In this document: positions 1 through 8,432 of the stretch, one piece after another
How positions within the stretch are numbered: the stretch's first letter is position 1
Layout: the number at the start of each line of letters is the position of its first letter
DNA from: Acetobacterium woodii
GTDB lineage: Bacteria > Bacillota > Clostridia > Eubacteriales > Eubacteriaceae
Direction: 5' to 3'
DNA: 64,000 nt
Assembly: GCA_016213825.1 (NCBI GenBank)
Contig: JACQZP010000002.1
Span: 29,916 to 93,915, forward strand
Translations under genes and position numbers: made by a program
The notes under the pieces: model-generated
Told to the model about the DNA's origin: nothing
The model's database searches: none
Seen by the model: the letters and a program-made list of their open reading frames with translations, nothing else

Positions 1-312
1 TGTGTGACCTATGAGGAATCGGAAGTTTCCGGTATGGAAGGAACAATCACCACGGTTTGTGTTGATGCGCAAAAAGTGTCGGTGATCCGGTTAGGAACGA
101 CCAACTCCATTATGGAGTTTGAACGTGGCAAAAGAAACCTGACCTGGTATTCCACCCCGTACGGGGATGTAACAATGGGGATTTTAACCAAGGATGTATT
201 TGTGAACTATAATGAGGATAAAGAGCCGACGAAGGTATCGATTGACTATAACATTGAAATTGAAGGCGTCACTAATTCTCAGAATATCCTGAACATAAAA
301 ATTACCCAATAA
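1..312 (+). CDS. DUF1934 (YwiB-like) beta-barrel protein, 5' end outside window
   Basis: The frame is open from the first base, so the start lies upstream; about 104 residues are visible. The segment has the DUF1934 pattern: a YEESE-x-SGM-x-GT-x-T stretch, then V-x-x-IRLG, then ME-F-x-x-GKR and a Y-x-TPYG motif near the middle. Members are small lipocalin-like beta-barrels of unknown function that often sit directly upstream of argS in Firmicutes, as here. The intact family is about 140 residues, so roughly 35 N-terminal residues are missing. The GTG at 4 is not a credible start because it lies inside the conserved domain. A short hairpin follows the stop. Confidence 0.8.
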   Translation, partial: CVTYEESEVSGMEGTITTVCVDAQKVSVIRLGTTNSIMEFERGKRNLTWYSTPYGDVTMGILTKDVFVNYNEDKEPTKVSIDYNIEIEGVTNSQNILNIKITQ

Positions 313-337
313 ACCAACGGCGGGAATGCCAATAACA

Positions 338-365
338 GGAGAAGTGCCAGGCGCACTTCTCCTTT
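338..365 (+). terminator. Weak hairpin terminator after the DUF1934 gene
   Basis: GGAGAAGTGC (338-347) pairs perfectly with GCACTTCTCC (353-362). Only a short, broken T tract follows, so termination may be partial and argS could be reached by read-through. Confidence 0.5.
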
Positions 366-380
366 AAATTTCAACGATAA

Positions 381-427
381 GCAATTGTGAAAGTACTGTG
401 AGCTTTGTGTCCAGTTTCGCAATTGCC
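381..427. repeat. Short copy of the dispersed palindromic repeat
   Basis: The ends GCAATTGTGAAA and TTTCGCAATTGC are inverted repeats. The interior (AGT-x-CTGTGAGCTTTG, then CAGTTTCGC) matches the left arm of the 160-bp element at 5568-5729. It looks like a derivative in which the central part was lost and the outer hairpin kept. It lies in the argS leader region. Confidence 0.6.
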
Positions 428-459
428 TAAATAAATAGAATAGTGAGAGGAAATTAAGG

Positions 460-2136
460 ATGTACATACGTGAAAAGATCACCGAACAAATAAAACAAAT
501 CATTGGAGACTCCCTTAATCAAGTGGTGGAATCGGGAACCCTAGCCATAGAAACCATACCCGATCTTTTTCTGGAAATTCCCAGAGAAAAAGGACATGGG
601 GAATATTCCACCAATATTGCCATGCAGCTTCCCAAGCAGACTAAAAAAGCGCCGCGTTTTATTGCTGAAACATTAGTCGCTAATATGGACACAGCAGATA
701 CCTACATCGAGTCCATCGAAATAGCCGGACCGGGTTTTATTAATTTCAAGCTGAAACCCTATTGGCAATATGCGGTCTTGGCTGAAGTGGCAACCATGAA
801 AGCCGACTATGGTCGGAGTCAGAAAAATGCCGGAAAGAAATTCAATCTGGAATTTATCTCCGCGAATCCCACCGGTCCCATGCACATGGGAAATGCCAGA
901 GGTGGTGCCATTGGCGATATTTTAGCAGCAGTTGCCGACTGGACCGGCTATGCGGTTACTCGGGAGTTTTATATTAACGATGCCGGGAACCAGATTGTTA
1001 AATTCGGGGATTCTTTAGATGCCCGCTACCGCCAATTAATGGGTGAAGACATACCCTTCCCCGAGGACGGGTATCAAGGCGAAGACATCACCGAACATAT
1101 GAAAGTTTTCATTGCGACAAATGGGGATGTTCATCGATTGATGACACCAGAAGAACGAAAACCGATCCTCATTGATTATGCGCTTAACAAAAACCTGACC
1201 CAAATGCGAAGTGACCTGGAAGCCTATGGCATCCGTTACGATGTCTGGTTTTCGGAACAAAGCCTATATGACAGCGGCGCTATTCAGAAGACCATTGAAC
1301 TTTTAGGTAAAGGTGGTTTCACCTATGAACAGGAAGGCGCTTTGTGGTTTAAGGCCACCGAATTCGGTTCCGATAAGGATGATGTGTTAATCCGTGCCAA
1401 CGGCCTGCCTACCTATTTTATGGCCGATATCGCTTACCATATGGACAAGTTTATTAACCGCGGTTTTGATCGTTGCATCAATGTTTGGGGTGCCGATCAT
1501 CACGGCCATGTGGCGCGACTTAAAGGCGCTTTAACGGCGGTGGGAATTGATGCCAAAAAGTTTGATGTGGTCATCATGCAATTGGTCAGACTGCTAAGAA
1601 ATGGTGAAGTGGCCCGGATGTCAAAACGTCAGGGAAAAGCCATCGCCTTAACAGATCTTATTGACGAGGTTGGCGTTGATGCTACCCGATTCTTTTTTAA
1701 TCTCCGTTCACCGGACAGCCATTTCGACTTTGATCTGGATCTGGCGATTGAGCAATCCAACGATAATCCCGTGTTTTATGTTCAGTATGCCCATGCGCGA
1801 ATCTGCAGCATTATTCGCCAGATGGCCGAAGAATTGGATCAGACGATTTCGCTTGATTACAGTCGTTTGACTGAAAAAGAAGAATTGAACCTGATGGAAA
1901 TCCTGTCTAATTTCCCCGATGAAATTCTGACTGCCGAAGATAAACTGGATCCCAGTCGAATTACCCGATATGCCATCGATCTGGCCGCAGCATTCCATAG
2001 TTTCTATAATGCCTGCCACGTTCGTGTTGAGGATAAAGCGCTAATGAAAGCCAGAGTTGCATTAATTGAGTCAACCCAACAAGTGATTCAAAATGCGTTG
2101 AGCATTTTAGGAGTATCTGCTCCAGAAAGAATGTAA
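460..2136 (+). CDS. argS: Arginyl-tRNA synthetase
   Basis: Class I aminoacyl-tRNA synthetase that charges tRNA-Arg with arginine using ATP in the cytoplasm. The protein has 558 residues, the usual length. The HIGH-type signature is HMGN at residue 142, preceded by SANPTGP, and the KMSKS-type signature is RMSKRQG near residue 386. An Arg-tRNA-synthetase N-terminal additional domain occupies about residues 1-95, and the DALR anticodon-binding domain the last 120 residues, with the typical YNACHVRVED stretch. ATG follows a GAGAGGAAATTAAGG ribosome site. The stop is 2 bases before tcdA, so the two are probably cotranscribed. Confidence 0.97.
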   Translation: MYIREKITEQIKQIIGDSLNQVVESGTLAIETIPDLFLEIPREKGHGEYSTNIAMQLPKQTKKAPRFIAETLVANMDTADTYIESIEIAGPGFINFKLKPYWQYAVLAEVATMKADYGRSQKNAGKKFNLEFISANPTGPMHMGNARGGAIGDILAAVADWTGYAVTREFYINDAGNQIVKFGDSLDARYRQLMGEDIPFPEDGYQGEDITEHMKVFIATNGDVHRLMTPEERKPILIDYALNKNLTQMRSDLEAYGIRYDVWFSEQSLYDSGAIQKTIELLGKGGFTYEQEGALWFKATEFGSDKDDVLIRANGLPTYFMADIAYHMDKFINRGFDRCINVWGADHHGHVARLKGALTAVGIDAKKFDVVIMQLVRLLRNGEVARMSKRQGKAIALTDLIDEVGVDATRFFFNLRSPDSHFDFDLDLAIEQSNDNPVFYVQYAHARICSIIRQMAEELDQTISLDYSRLTEKEELNLMEILSNFPDEILTAEDKLDPSRITRYAIDLAAAFHSFYNACHVRVEDKALMKARVALIESTQQVIQNALSILGVSAPERM

Positions 2137-2138
2137 AG

Positions 2139-2846
2139 ATGAAAGTAGAATCAGGAATTTTTGACCGAACTGAAAAATTAATTGGAACATCTGGTTTGGA
2201 AATTCTAAAAAATTCGCGCGTCATTTTGTTCGGTGTTGGCGGGGTGGGCTCTTTTGTAGCCGAAGCCCTGATTCGTAGCGGCGTGGGTTTTTTGACCATT
2301 GTCGATAAGGATATTATTGAACCCAGCAATCTCAACCGCCAGATTATGGCCAATGTAAAAACAATCGGCAAGAAAAAAGTCGAGGTCATGGCCCGACGAC
2401 TGATCGCCATTAACCCGCTTTGTATTGTCCATCCCATGCATAAATGCTATACTCCGGAAAATACCCAGGACTTTCATCTTCAGGATTATGACTATGTCAT
2501 CGATGCGGTAGATATGGTAACAGCAAAAATCGATCTGGTGGTCAAAAGCCAGAGTAACAAGGTTCCCATTATCAGCTGCATGGGAACTGGAAATAAAATG
2601 GACGCCAGCCGTTTTCACATCACTGACATCTACGAAACCTCGGTTTGTCCACTGGCCAAAGTGATGCGAAAAGAACTGCGGGAACGGGGCGTTAAATCGC
2701 TTAAGGTTCTCTACTCATCAGAAGAACCAATGATCAGAGAAAATCCCCCTGGTAGTATTGCCTTTGTGCCCTCGGTGGCGGGACTTCTTATTGCTGGTGA
2801 AGTGGTGCGGGATTTATTAAAAACTACTTGTTCAGCCGAAAATTAA
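2139..2846 (+). CDS. tcdA: tRNA threonylcarbamoyladenosine dehydratase (E1-like ThiF family)
   Basis: ATP-dependent enzyme that cyclises t6A37 of tRNAs to ct6A. The 235 residues include the nucleotide-binding GVGGVGS motif at residue 32, the D-x-D-x-I-x-x-SN-x-NRQ signature of ThiF/MoeB proteins, and a D-A-V-D-x-x-x-x-K strand. The C-terminal half has the TcdA-type stretch ENPPGSIAFVPS. The size fits TcdA (about 230-270) rather than MoeB. It starts 2 bases after argS, so a shared transcript with a tRNA-function neighbour is likely. A strong terminator follows. Alternative assignments within the ThiF family are less likely because no sulfur-carrier gene is near. Confidence 0.9.
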   Translation: MKVESGIFDRTEKLIGTSGLEILKNSRVILFGVGGVGSFVAEALIRSGVGFLTIVDKDIIEPSNLNRQIMANVKTIGKKKVEVMARRLIAINPLCIVHPMHKCYTPENTQDFHLQDYDYVIDAVDMVTAKIDLVVKSQSNKVPIISCMGTGNKMDASRFHITDIYETSVCPLAKVMRKELRERGVKSLKVLYSSEEPMIRENPPGSIAFVPSVAGLLIAGEVVRDLLKTTCSAEN

Positions 2847-2859
2847 ATGATAAGAATGA

Positions 2860-2917
2860 TGCCACCAAGTAAATAACTTAGACTGCTTTAAAGTTATCTA
2901 TTTGGTAGCATTTTTTT
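2860..2917 (+). terminator. Rho-independent terminator of argS-tcdA
   Basis: A 20-bp stem, TGCCACCAAGT...AACTT (2860-2879) against AAGTT...TTTGGTAGCA (2891-2910), with a few G-U pairs, is followed by seven T (2911-2917). Confidence 0.85.
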
Positions 2918-3197
2918 GATTTATTTATGTTATAATTTTAAAGTAAACAAATCCTCAACATGATTTTAAAATCATTAGGGTTAGATAAGGCAGTAAAAAA
3001 GAGAAACAGGTTTTACATTGAATTTCTCAAGATAAATAGTCTACTATTTTAACATTTGTAAAAATAAAAAAGGCAATAAATTTATCGTTTGCAATTCTTT
3101 AAATGATGAATTTATATCAAGCGAAATTAAAAAAAATCTGTACAAATGGCTGAAATTGTGGTTAAATTTATTTGAAAAGTAGGCTGAAAGGAGCAAA
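2918..3197. other. AT-rich intergenic region before ispF
   Basis: About 280 bases with no convincing open frame. It presumably carries the ispF promoter, but I could not find a -35/-10 pair with correct spacing. The only clear signal is the GAAAGGAG ribosome site just before the ispF ATG. Confidence 0.4.
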
Positions 3198-3683
3198 ATG
3201 ATACGAGTAGGGATTGGTTATGATGTCCATCGTCTGGTTGAAAGTCGAGCACTCATTTTAGGCGGTGTAAAAATAGAACACCCTTTAGGTCTATTGGGCC
3301 ACTCCGACGCAGATGTGTTGGTGCATGCGATTATGGATGCGCTTTTAGGCGCCTTGGCGCTGGGAGATATTGGTCAACATTTTCCGGATACAGATGCGGC
3401 CTATAAAGATTGTGACAGTTTAATGCTGCTAAAAAAAGTAGGACAGCTGATCGCACAAAAAGGGTATCGAATCAGTAATATTGATTCAACCATTATCGCT
3501 CAGGTACCAAAACTGAAGCCGTATATGGAAACCATGATCGAAAATATTAGCAGAACGCTGGATTTATCCGGTGGCCGTGTCAGTGTCAAAGCCACGACCG
3601 AAGAAGGTCTGGGTTTTACCGGAAGTGAATTGGGAATCGCTGCTAATGCAGTGGTGAGTCTTGTGAAAGGAGAAATAATATAA
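3198..3683 (+). CDS. ispF: 2-C-methyl-D-erythritol 2,4-cyclodiphosphate synthase
   Basis: MEP isoprenoid pathway enzyme that converts CDP-methylerythritol 2-phosphate to the cyclic diphosphate with release of CMP. 161 residues, the standard length. Metal ligands are visible as D9 and H11 in GYDVHR and H43 in SDADVLVH. The C-terminal KATT-x-E-x-LGFTG signature is complete. ATG follows GAAAGGAG. The stop codon overlaps the mtnN start (TAATG), indicating translational coupling in an ispF-mtnN-alr operon. ispD is not adjacent, unlike in many bacteria. Confidence 0.97.
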   Translation: MIRVGIGYDVHRLVESRALILGGVKIEHPLGLLGHSDADVLVHAIMDALLGALALGDIGQHFPDTDAAYKDCDSLMLLKKVGQLIAQKGYRISNIDSTIIAQVPKLKPYMETMIENISRTLDLSGGRVSVKATTEEGLGFTGSELGIAANAVVSLVKGEII

Positions 3684-4372
3684 TGATCGGAATTATTGCA
3701 GCCATGGACAGTGAGGTTCGTGACATTAAGTCTGCGATGGAGGATGGAATCAAGATCCACCACGGGGGAATGACCTTTTTCAAAGGAAAACTCAATGGAA
3801 AAGAAGTAGTTGCCGTGAAAAGTGGCATTGGGAAAGTCAATGCGGCTATGTGTACCCAGGTTTTGATTGATGTTTTTAAGGTAACCACGATCATTCATGT
3901 TGGTGTAGCCGGTGCCGTTCATCCGGAGCTGGAAATTGGTGATATTGTCATTTCCGAGGACAGTTGCCAATATGATATGGACGCCCGAGCCTTTGGGCAT
4001 CCGCGCGGCGAAATCCCAAATATGGATATTACTTTTTTTAAAGCTGACCCGACCCTGATTGCCCTGGCGGTCGCAGCCGCTGAAGAGCTTAAGGCATCCT
4101 ATCGTGTCGGTCGCATCATGACAGCTGATTTAGGGGTAGATTCCAATAAACTTAAAGAAGAACTCCGGGAGGAATTCGGCGGACTCTGTGTGGAAATGGA
4201 AGGTGCTGCAGTTGGACAGGTTGCTATGCTGAATCAGGTTCCTTACCTGGTTATTCGTTCCATGTCCGACAAGGCCGATGCCAACCTGACCGATGATTAT
4301 AAGGCCAATCTGGAAGCATCAATAAAAAATGGAGTGGCCATGGTACTGAACATGGTTAAAGGAGTCGCATAA
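3683..4372 (+). CDS. mtnN: 5'-methylthioadenosine/S-adenosylhomocysteine nucleosidase
   Basis: Hydrolyses methylthioadenosine and S-adenosylhomocysteine to adenine and the thioribose or ribosylhomocysteine, clearing products of SAM chemistry. 229 residues, typical. The N-terminus IGIIAAMDSE carries the catalytic-base glutamate (E11). The GVAGA motif follows, then VEMEGAA with the ribose-binding Met/Glu, and the RSMSDKAD motif with the catalytic aspartate near the C-terminus. The start overlaps the ispF stop and the stop is 2 bases from alr. Confidence 0.95.
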   Translation: MIGIIAAMDSEVRDIKSAMEDGIKIHHGGMTFFKGKLNGKEVVAVKSGIGKVNAAMCTQVLIDVFKVTTIIHVGVAGAVHPELEIGDIVISEDSCQYDMDARAFGHPRGEIPNMDITFFKADPTLIALAVAAAEELKASYRVGRIMTADLGVDSNKLKEELREEFGGLCVEMEGAAVGQVAMLNQVPYLVIRSMSDKADANLTDDYKANLEASIKNGVAMVLNMVKGVA

Positions 4373-4374
4373 GC

Positions 4375-5562
4375 ATGAAGGAATTGGCACTCCGCCCCAC
4401 CTGGGTGGAAATTGACCTGGATGCATTGACCAGCAACTACGAAGAAATACGCCGAATTGTCGGGCCGGATATAAAGATTCTGGGGGTTGTTAAAGCTGAT
4501 GCTTACGGACATGGCAGTCTGGAATGTGCCCGGACTTTGTGTGATGCCGGGGTAGATATGTTGGCAGTAGCTTTTATTGATGAAGCCATTGCCCTCCGCC
4601 AAGGCGGCATCACCGAACCGATTTTATTACTGGGGTTTACTGCCAAACAGCACATCCCGGATCTGGTGCGATGGGATGTCATTCCCGGCGTTTATCAGCT
4701 GGATTTTGCCAGGGAATTATCGGATTATTGTGTGGAAGCAGGTATCCGACACCCGATTCATATCAAAATCGATACCGGCATGGGCAGAATCGGCATTGGT
4801 TGGCGTGACGCGGCTAAGGAAATTGAAGTTATGAGTCAGTTGGAAGGCATTGAACTCCAAGGCTTATATAGTCATTTTTCAACGGCAGATGCCACCGATA
4901 AAAGCTATACCAAAGAGCAGATCCAACGTTATCAGCAAGTCGTTGCGGAACTGGAAGAAAAAGATATCCCGATTCCCATTAAGCATATGGCTAACAGTGC
5001 CGGAATATTTGATGTGGAAGGGGTTCATTTTGATATGGTGCGCCCGGGGATTATCCTTTACGGGCTTTATCCGTCAGCGGAAGTGGATCGGTCAAAAATT
5101 GATTTAAAACCGGTAATGACCCTGAAATCAACGATTGTTCATCTGAAAACTATTCAACCAGGAGAGTCGGTGAGCTATGGTAATAATTTTGTAGCCACCG
5201 AGGATCGACTCATTGGCACATTACCCATTGGTTATGCCGACGGGTATACCCGGATGCTAAACGGTATCGCGAAGGTCTGGATTGCGGGTCAACTGGTACC
5301 AGTGGTTGGCAATATCTGCATGGACCAGTGCATGATCGACCTGACTGACGTCGATGAAGTTTCCCTTTATGACGAGGTGGAACTCTTCGGAAATAATATC
5401 TCAGCGGACATCCTGGCAGAGGCATTGGGAACCATCAACTATGAAATAACCTGTATGGTAAATAAACGGGTACCTCGGGTTTATCTTAAAGACGGCGTTG
5501 CTCAGACGATCCGCCGGGACATTTTAGATCGGCAAATAAACACAAATTGTGATAATTATTAA
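4375..5562 (+). CDS. alr: Alanine racemase
   Basis: PLP-dependent enzyme that interconverts L- and D-alanine for peptidoglycan synthesis. 395 residues. The PLP lysine is K40 in VVKADAYGHG; the catalytic tyrosine of the second domain is Y268 in ESVSYGNNF. An IKIDTGMGRIG segment lies in the TIM barrel and NICMDQCMID in the C-terminal beta domain. Third gene of the ispF-mtnN-alr set, with overlapping or 2-base spacing. The 160-bp palindromic repeat begins 6 bases after its stop and may act as the transcript end. Confidence 0.97.
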   Translation: MKELALRPTWVEIDLDALTSNYEEIRRIVGPDIKILGVVKADAYGHGSLECARTLCDAGVDMLAVAFIDEAIALRQGGITEPILLLGFTAKQHIPDLVRWDVIPGVYQLDFARELSDYCVEAGIRHPIHIKIDTGMGRIGIGWRDAAKEIEVMSQLEGIELQGLYSHFSTADATDKSYTKEQIQRYQQVVAELEEKDIPIPIKHMANSAGIFDVEGVHFDMVRPGIILYGLYPSAEVDRSKIDLKPVMTLKSTIVHLKTIQPGESVSYGNNFVATEDRLIGTLPIGYADGYTRMLNGIAKVWIAGQLVPVVGNICMDQCMIDLTDVDEVSLYDEVELFGNNISADILAEALGTINYEITCMVNKRVPRVYLKDGVAQTIRRDILDRQINTNCDNY

Positions 5563-5567
5563 ATAGG

Positions 5568-5729
5568 TAATTGCGAAAGTGCCGTGAGCTTTGGGGGCAG
5601 TTTCGCACGAAACAATTTCTACACTGTACGGCGGACAGTTCGATGAACTGTTCGCCTACACGTTACGAAATTGTTTGTGGAAACTACACCCAAAGCAACC
5701 GTTGTTCGATGTTTTTAATTTCGCAATTA
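5568..5729. repeat. Dispersed palindromic repeat element, copy 1 (about 160 bp)
   Basis: The element is bounded by perfect 11-bp inverted ends, TAATTGCGAAA (5568-5578) and TTTCGCAATTA (5719-5729). Inside are nested inverted arms: CGAAACAATTTC against GAAATTGTTTG, and GACAGTTCG around GATGAACTGTTCG. The reverse complement aligns over most of its length with 14991-15150, and the left arm matches 381-427. There is no open frame. It has the form of a non-coding MITE- or REP-like unit that would fold into a long hairpin RNA. Confidence 0.8.
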
Positions 5730-5758
5730 ACTAAATTATTAAATTCAAGGAGAATTAA

Positions 5759-6568
5759 ATGGCATTTTTAGAAGAAACCGTTAGGGGCATTCGTAAAGAT
5801 ATTGTAAAAATGATTGGTAAAGCAGCATCAGGTCATCCCGGGGGTTCATTATCTTCGGCAGAAATTTTAACGCTGCTGTATTTTGAACAAATGAACGTTG
5901 ACGAAAAGAACCCCAAAAAAGACGATCGGGATCGTTTTGTTTTGTCAAAGGGTCATGCTGCGCCGGTACTTTATGCAACTCTGGCAGCAAAAGGCTTTTT
6001 CCCCAGAGAAGAGCTGCAGGATTTAAGACAGCTCGGCTCCATGCTTCAGGGACATCCGGATATGAACAAGGTACCTGGGGTTGATATGTCAACTGGTTCA
6101 TTGGGGCAGGGAATTTCGGTAGCAGCTGGAATGGCACTGGCCGGAAAAATCGATAATAAAGCCCATAAGGTTTTCGTTTTACTGGGCGACGGCGAACTGC
6201 AGGAAGGCTTGGTGTGGGAAGCCGCCATGGCCGCCAGCCACTATCAGCTGAATAATCTGATTGCCTTTGTGGATAACAATAATCTTCAGATTGATGGTGC
6301 CATTTGTGAAGTTATGTCACCATTCCCGATTGACGCCAAGTTTAAAGCCTTTGGCTGGAACGTGATCACCGTGGAAGACGGTCATAGTTTTGATGAACTG
6401 CGAACCGCTGTGGAAGCTGCAAAAAAATCAGAAGACAAGCCAACCGTTATTATTTGCCAAACGGTTAAAGGCAAATGTGTCTCATTTATGGAAAACAATG
6501 CCGGATGGCATGGAAAAGGCCCAAATGCTGAAGAAGTCAAACAAGCATTGGCAGAATTGGAGGCATAA
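5759..6568 (+). CDS. Transketolase, N-terminal (ThDP pyrophosphate-binding) subunit
   Basis: Forms, with the next gene, a split transketolase of the non-oxidative pentose phosphate pathway, moving two-carbon units between sugar phosphates. 269 residues, covering only the N-terminal domain. Visible features are the [11 protein letters not shown] substrate loop, the LSKGHAAP segment, the [10 protein letters not shown] motif, and the thiamine-diphosphate GDGELQEG...NN motif. Split forms are common in Clostridia and archaea. ATG follows AAGGAGAATTAA. The partner gene begins 2 bases after the stop. Confidence 0.93.
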   Translation: MAFLEETVRGIRKDIVKMIGKAASGHPGGSLSSAEILTLLYFEQMNVDEKNPKKDDRDRFVLSKGHAAPVLYATLAAKGFFPREELQDLRQLGSMLQGHPDMNKVPGVDMSTGSLGQGISVAAGMALAGKIDNKAHKVFVLLGDGELQEGLVWEAAMAASHYQLNNLIAFVDNNNLQIDGAICEVMSPFPIDAKFKAFGWNVITVEDGHSFDELRTAVEAAKKSEDKPTVIICQTVKGKCVSFMENNAGWHGKGPNAEEVKQALAELEA

Positions 6569-6570
6569 TC

Positions 6571-7509
6571 ATGGCAGAAAAAAAATCAACACGACAAGCA
6601 TATGGTGAATATCTGGTTAAATTGGGCGAAACGAACGAAAACCTGGTGGTTTTAGATGCCGATCTCTCTGGTGCAACCAAAACAAATATTTTTAAAAAAG
6701 CTTATCCCGATCGACATTTTAATGTTGGTATTGCCGAAGCAAACCTGATGGGCATGTCGGCCGGGCTGGCAACCGCAGGTAAGGTACCTTTTGCCAGTAC
6801 CTTTGCTATTTTTGGCGCAGGCCGGGCTTATGAAATCATCCGTAATAGTATTTGCTATCCGAAATTAAATGTGAAAATTGCCTTAACCCATTCCGGTATC
6901 TCGGTTGGTGAAGATGGTGGTTCTCACCAGTCCATTGAAGATATCGCCCTGATGCGGGTGATCCCTAACATGACGGTGCTATCACCGGCAGATGCCGTTG
7001 AAACAGAAAAAATGATGGATGCGGCGCTGGCAATTAACGGACCCGTTTACATTCGTTTAGGACGAAGTGATGTGCCAGTACTATTTGACGAAACCTATGT
7101 ATTTGAAGTGGGAAAAGCCGGGTTGTTAAAAAGCGGTGAAGATGTGACCATCATTGCCACTGGCATGATGGTGGGACCAGCGATGGAAGCGGCGGAACGT
7201 TTAAAAGTGGATGGAATTTCGGCTCAAGTTCTTAACATGGGCTCTATTAAACCCATTGATGTAGATGCCATTTCCGATGCTGCCATTAAAACCGGTGCCA
7301 TTGTTACGGCGGAAGAACACAGCATTATCGGTGGTTTGGGCAGTGCCGTGGCCGAAGTATTGGGTGATGTCGCCCCTGTACCACTGGAACGGGTTGGGGT
7401 CAAAGATCTGTTTGGACAATCCGGCAAGGTTGCACCTCTGATGGAAAAATACGGCTTAACCGCCAACGATATTGTTGAAGCAGCCCAAAAAGCCATCGGT
7501 CGAAAATAG
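6571..7509 (+). CDS. Transketolase, C-terminal (pyrimidine-binding and C-domain) subunit
   Basis: Partner of the preceding gene; 312 residues. It supplies the pyrimidine-binding domain with the catalytic glutamate in the FNVGIAEANLMGM region, the HSGISVGEDGGSHQ loop, and the transketolase C-terminal domain (about residues 190-305) with EEHSIIGGLGSAVAE. Spacing of 2 bases to the N-subunit gene argues for a stoichiometric complex from one transcript. A clear terminator follows. Confidence 0.93.
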   Translation: MAEKKSTRQAYGEYLVKLGETNENLVVLDADLSGATKTNIFKKAYPDRHFNVGIAEANLMGMSAGLATAGKVPFASTFAIFGAGRAYEIIRNSICYPKLNVKIALTHSGISVGEDGGSHQSIEDIALMRVIPNMTVLSPADAVETEKMMDAALAINGPVYIRLGRSDVPVLFDETYVFEVGKAGLLKSGEDVTIIATGMMVGPAMEAAERLKVDGISAQVLNMGSIKPIDVDAISDAAIKTGAIVTAEEHSIIGGLGSAVAEVLGDVAPVPLERVGVKDLFGQSGKVAPLMEKYGLTANDIVEAAQKAIGRK

Positions 7510-7550
7510 CTTAAGCGCAATTGTAAATGAATTAAATTGATTTCTAAAAA

Positions 7551-7577
7551 CAGAGTCTTCAGGACTCTGTTTTTTTT
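7551..7577 (+). terminator. Rho-independent terminator of the transketolase operon
   Basis: CAGAGTC and GACTCTG pair around a 5-base loop (7551-7569) and are followed by eight T (7570-7577). Confidence 0.9.
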
Positions 7578-7691
7578 GAACTGTTTATTGAGCGCACTAA
7601 CATTTTTATCATGGTAATTATTTCAAATTGATGTATAATATATTTCAAAGGGGTTAAATTAACTAAAATAAAATGATAAAGGAGAAATCAT

Positions 7692-8291
7692 ATGCCATTA
7701 GGTTTTAAAGAAGCAATGGAAGGACGCCGCTCGATATACGGAATATGTGATGAAAGTCCAATTTCGGCTGAAGAAATACTTGAAATTATCGATAATTCAA
7801 CTAAACATGTGCCTTCAGCATTTAACAGTCAAAGTCAACGTGTCGCTGTTTTATTTGGAGAACGACATCTGGAGTTTTGGAATATTGTGATGGAAACCCT
7901 TAGAAAAATTGTTTTAGCTGATGATTTCCGCGCAACCGAAAAGAAGATCAATGGTTTTGCGGCAGGCTGCGGTACCCTGCTATTTTATGACGATAACTCG
8001 ATCACCAAGGGTCTCATGGAACGGTTTACGCCATACAAAGAGAGTTTCCCGGTTTGGGCCGAACAATCCAACGGGATGCTCCAATTTGCAATTTGGACCC
8101 AACTGGAAGCAGAAGGCCTGGGGGCGACCATTCAACATTACAACCCAATTATTGATAAGGAAGTTAAGGATGCCTTTAATATTCCGTCGGACTGGCGTTT
8201 AATTGCGCAGATGCCTTTTGGCGGCCCGACGGTGGAACCGATTCAAAAAGAATTTGTGCCCATCGAAAAACGGGTAATTGTAATCGAATAG
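7692..8291 (+). CDS. Nitroreductase-family FMN oxidoreductase
   Basis: Predicted NAD(P)H-dependent flavoprotein of the nitroreductase/hydroxylamine-resistance type. 199 residues. The N-terminal RRSIYGI segment and the PSAFNSQSQR motif are the FMN-phosphate contacts of the family. A GLGATIQHYNP stretch (about residue 137) and QMPFGGP near the C-terminus complete the fold. The substrate cannot be read from the sequence. ATG is 9 bases after AAAGGAG. The gene stands alone between two terminators. Confidence 0.85.
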   Translation: MPLGFKEAMEGRRSIYGICDESPISAEEILEIIDNSTKHVPSAFNSQSQRVAVLFGERHLEFWNIVMETLRKIVLADDFRATEKKINGFAAGCGTLLFYDDNSITKGLMERFTPYKESFPVWAEQSNGMLQFAIWTQLEAEGLGATIQHYNPIIDKEVKDAFNIPSDWRLIAQMPFGGPTVEPIQKEFVPIEKRVIVIE

Positions 8292-8308
8292 TAAAATGGT
8301 TGAAATAA

Positions 8309-8347
8309 AAAAACCACGGAGATATTATGCTTCGTGGTTTTTGTTTT
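8309..8347. terminator. Bidirectional terminator between convergent genes
   Basis: AAAACCACGGA (8310-8320) pairs with TTCGTGGTTTT (8331-8341). An A tract lies on the left and a T tract on the right, so it can serve both the nitroreductase gene and the convergent fusion gene at 8433. Confidence 0.75.
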
Positions 8348-8432
8348 AAGGTACGCAATATGAATCGGGACTAACGGTAATGATCCAATTAAAAGAGACA
8401 AAAGCGTGTCTTTAATTAATGGTGAAACGTTG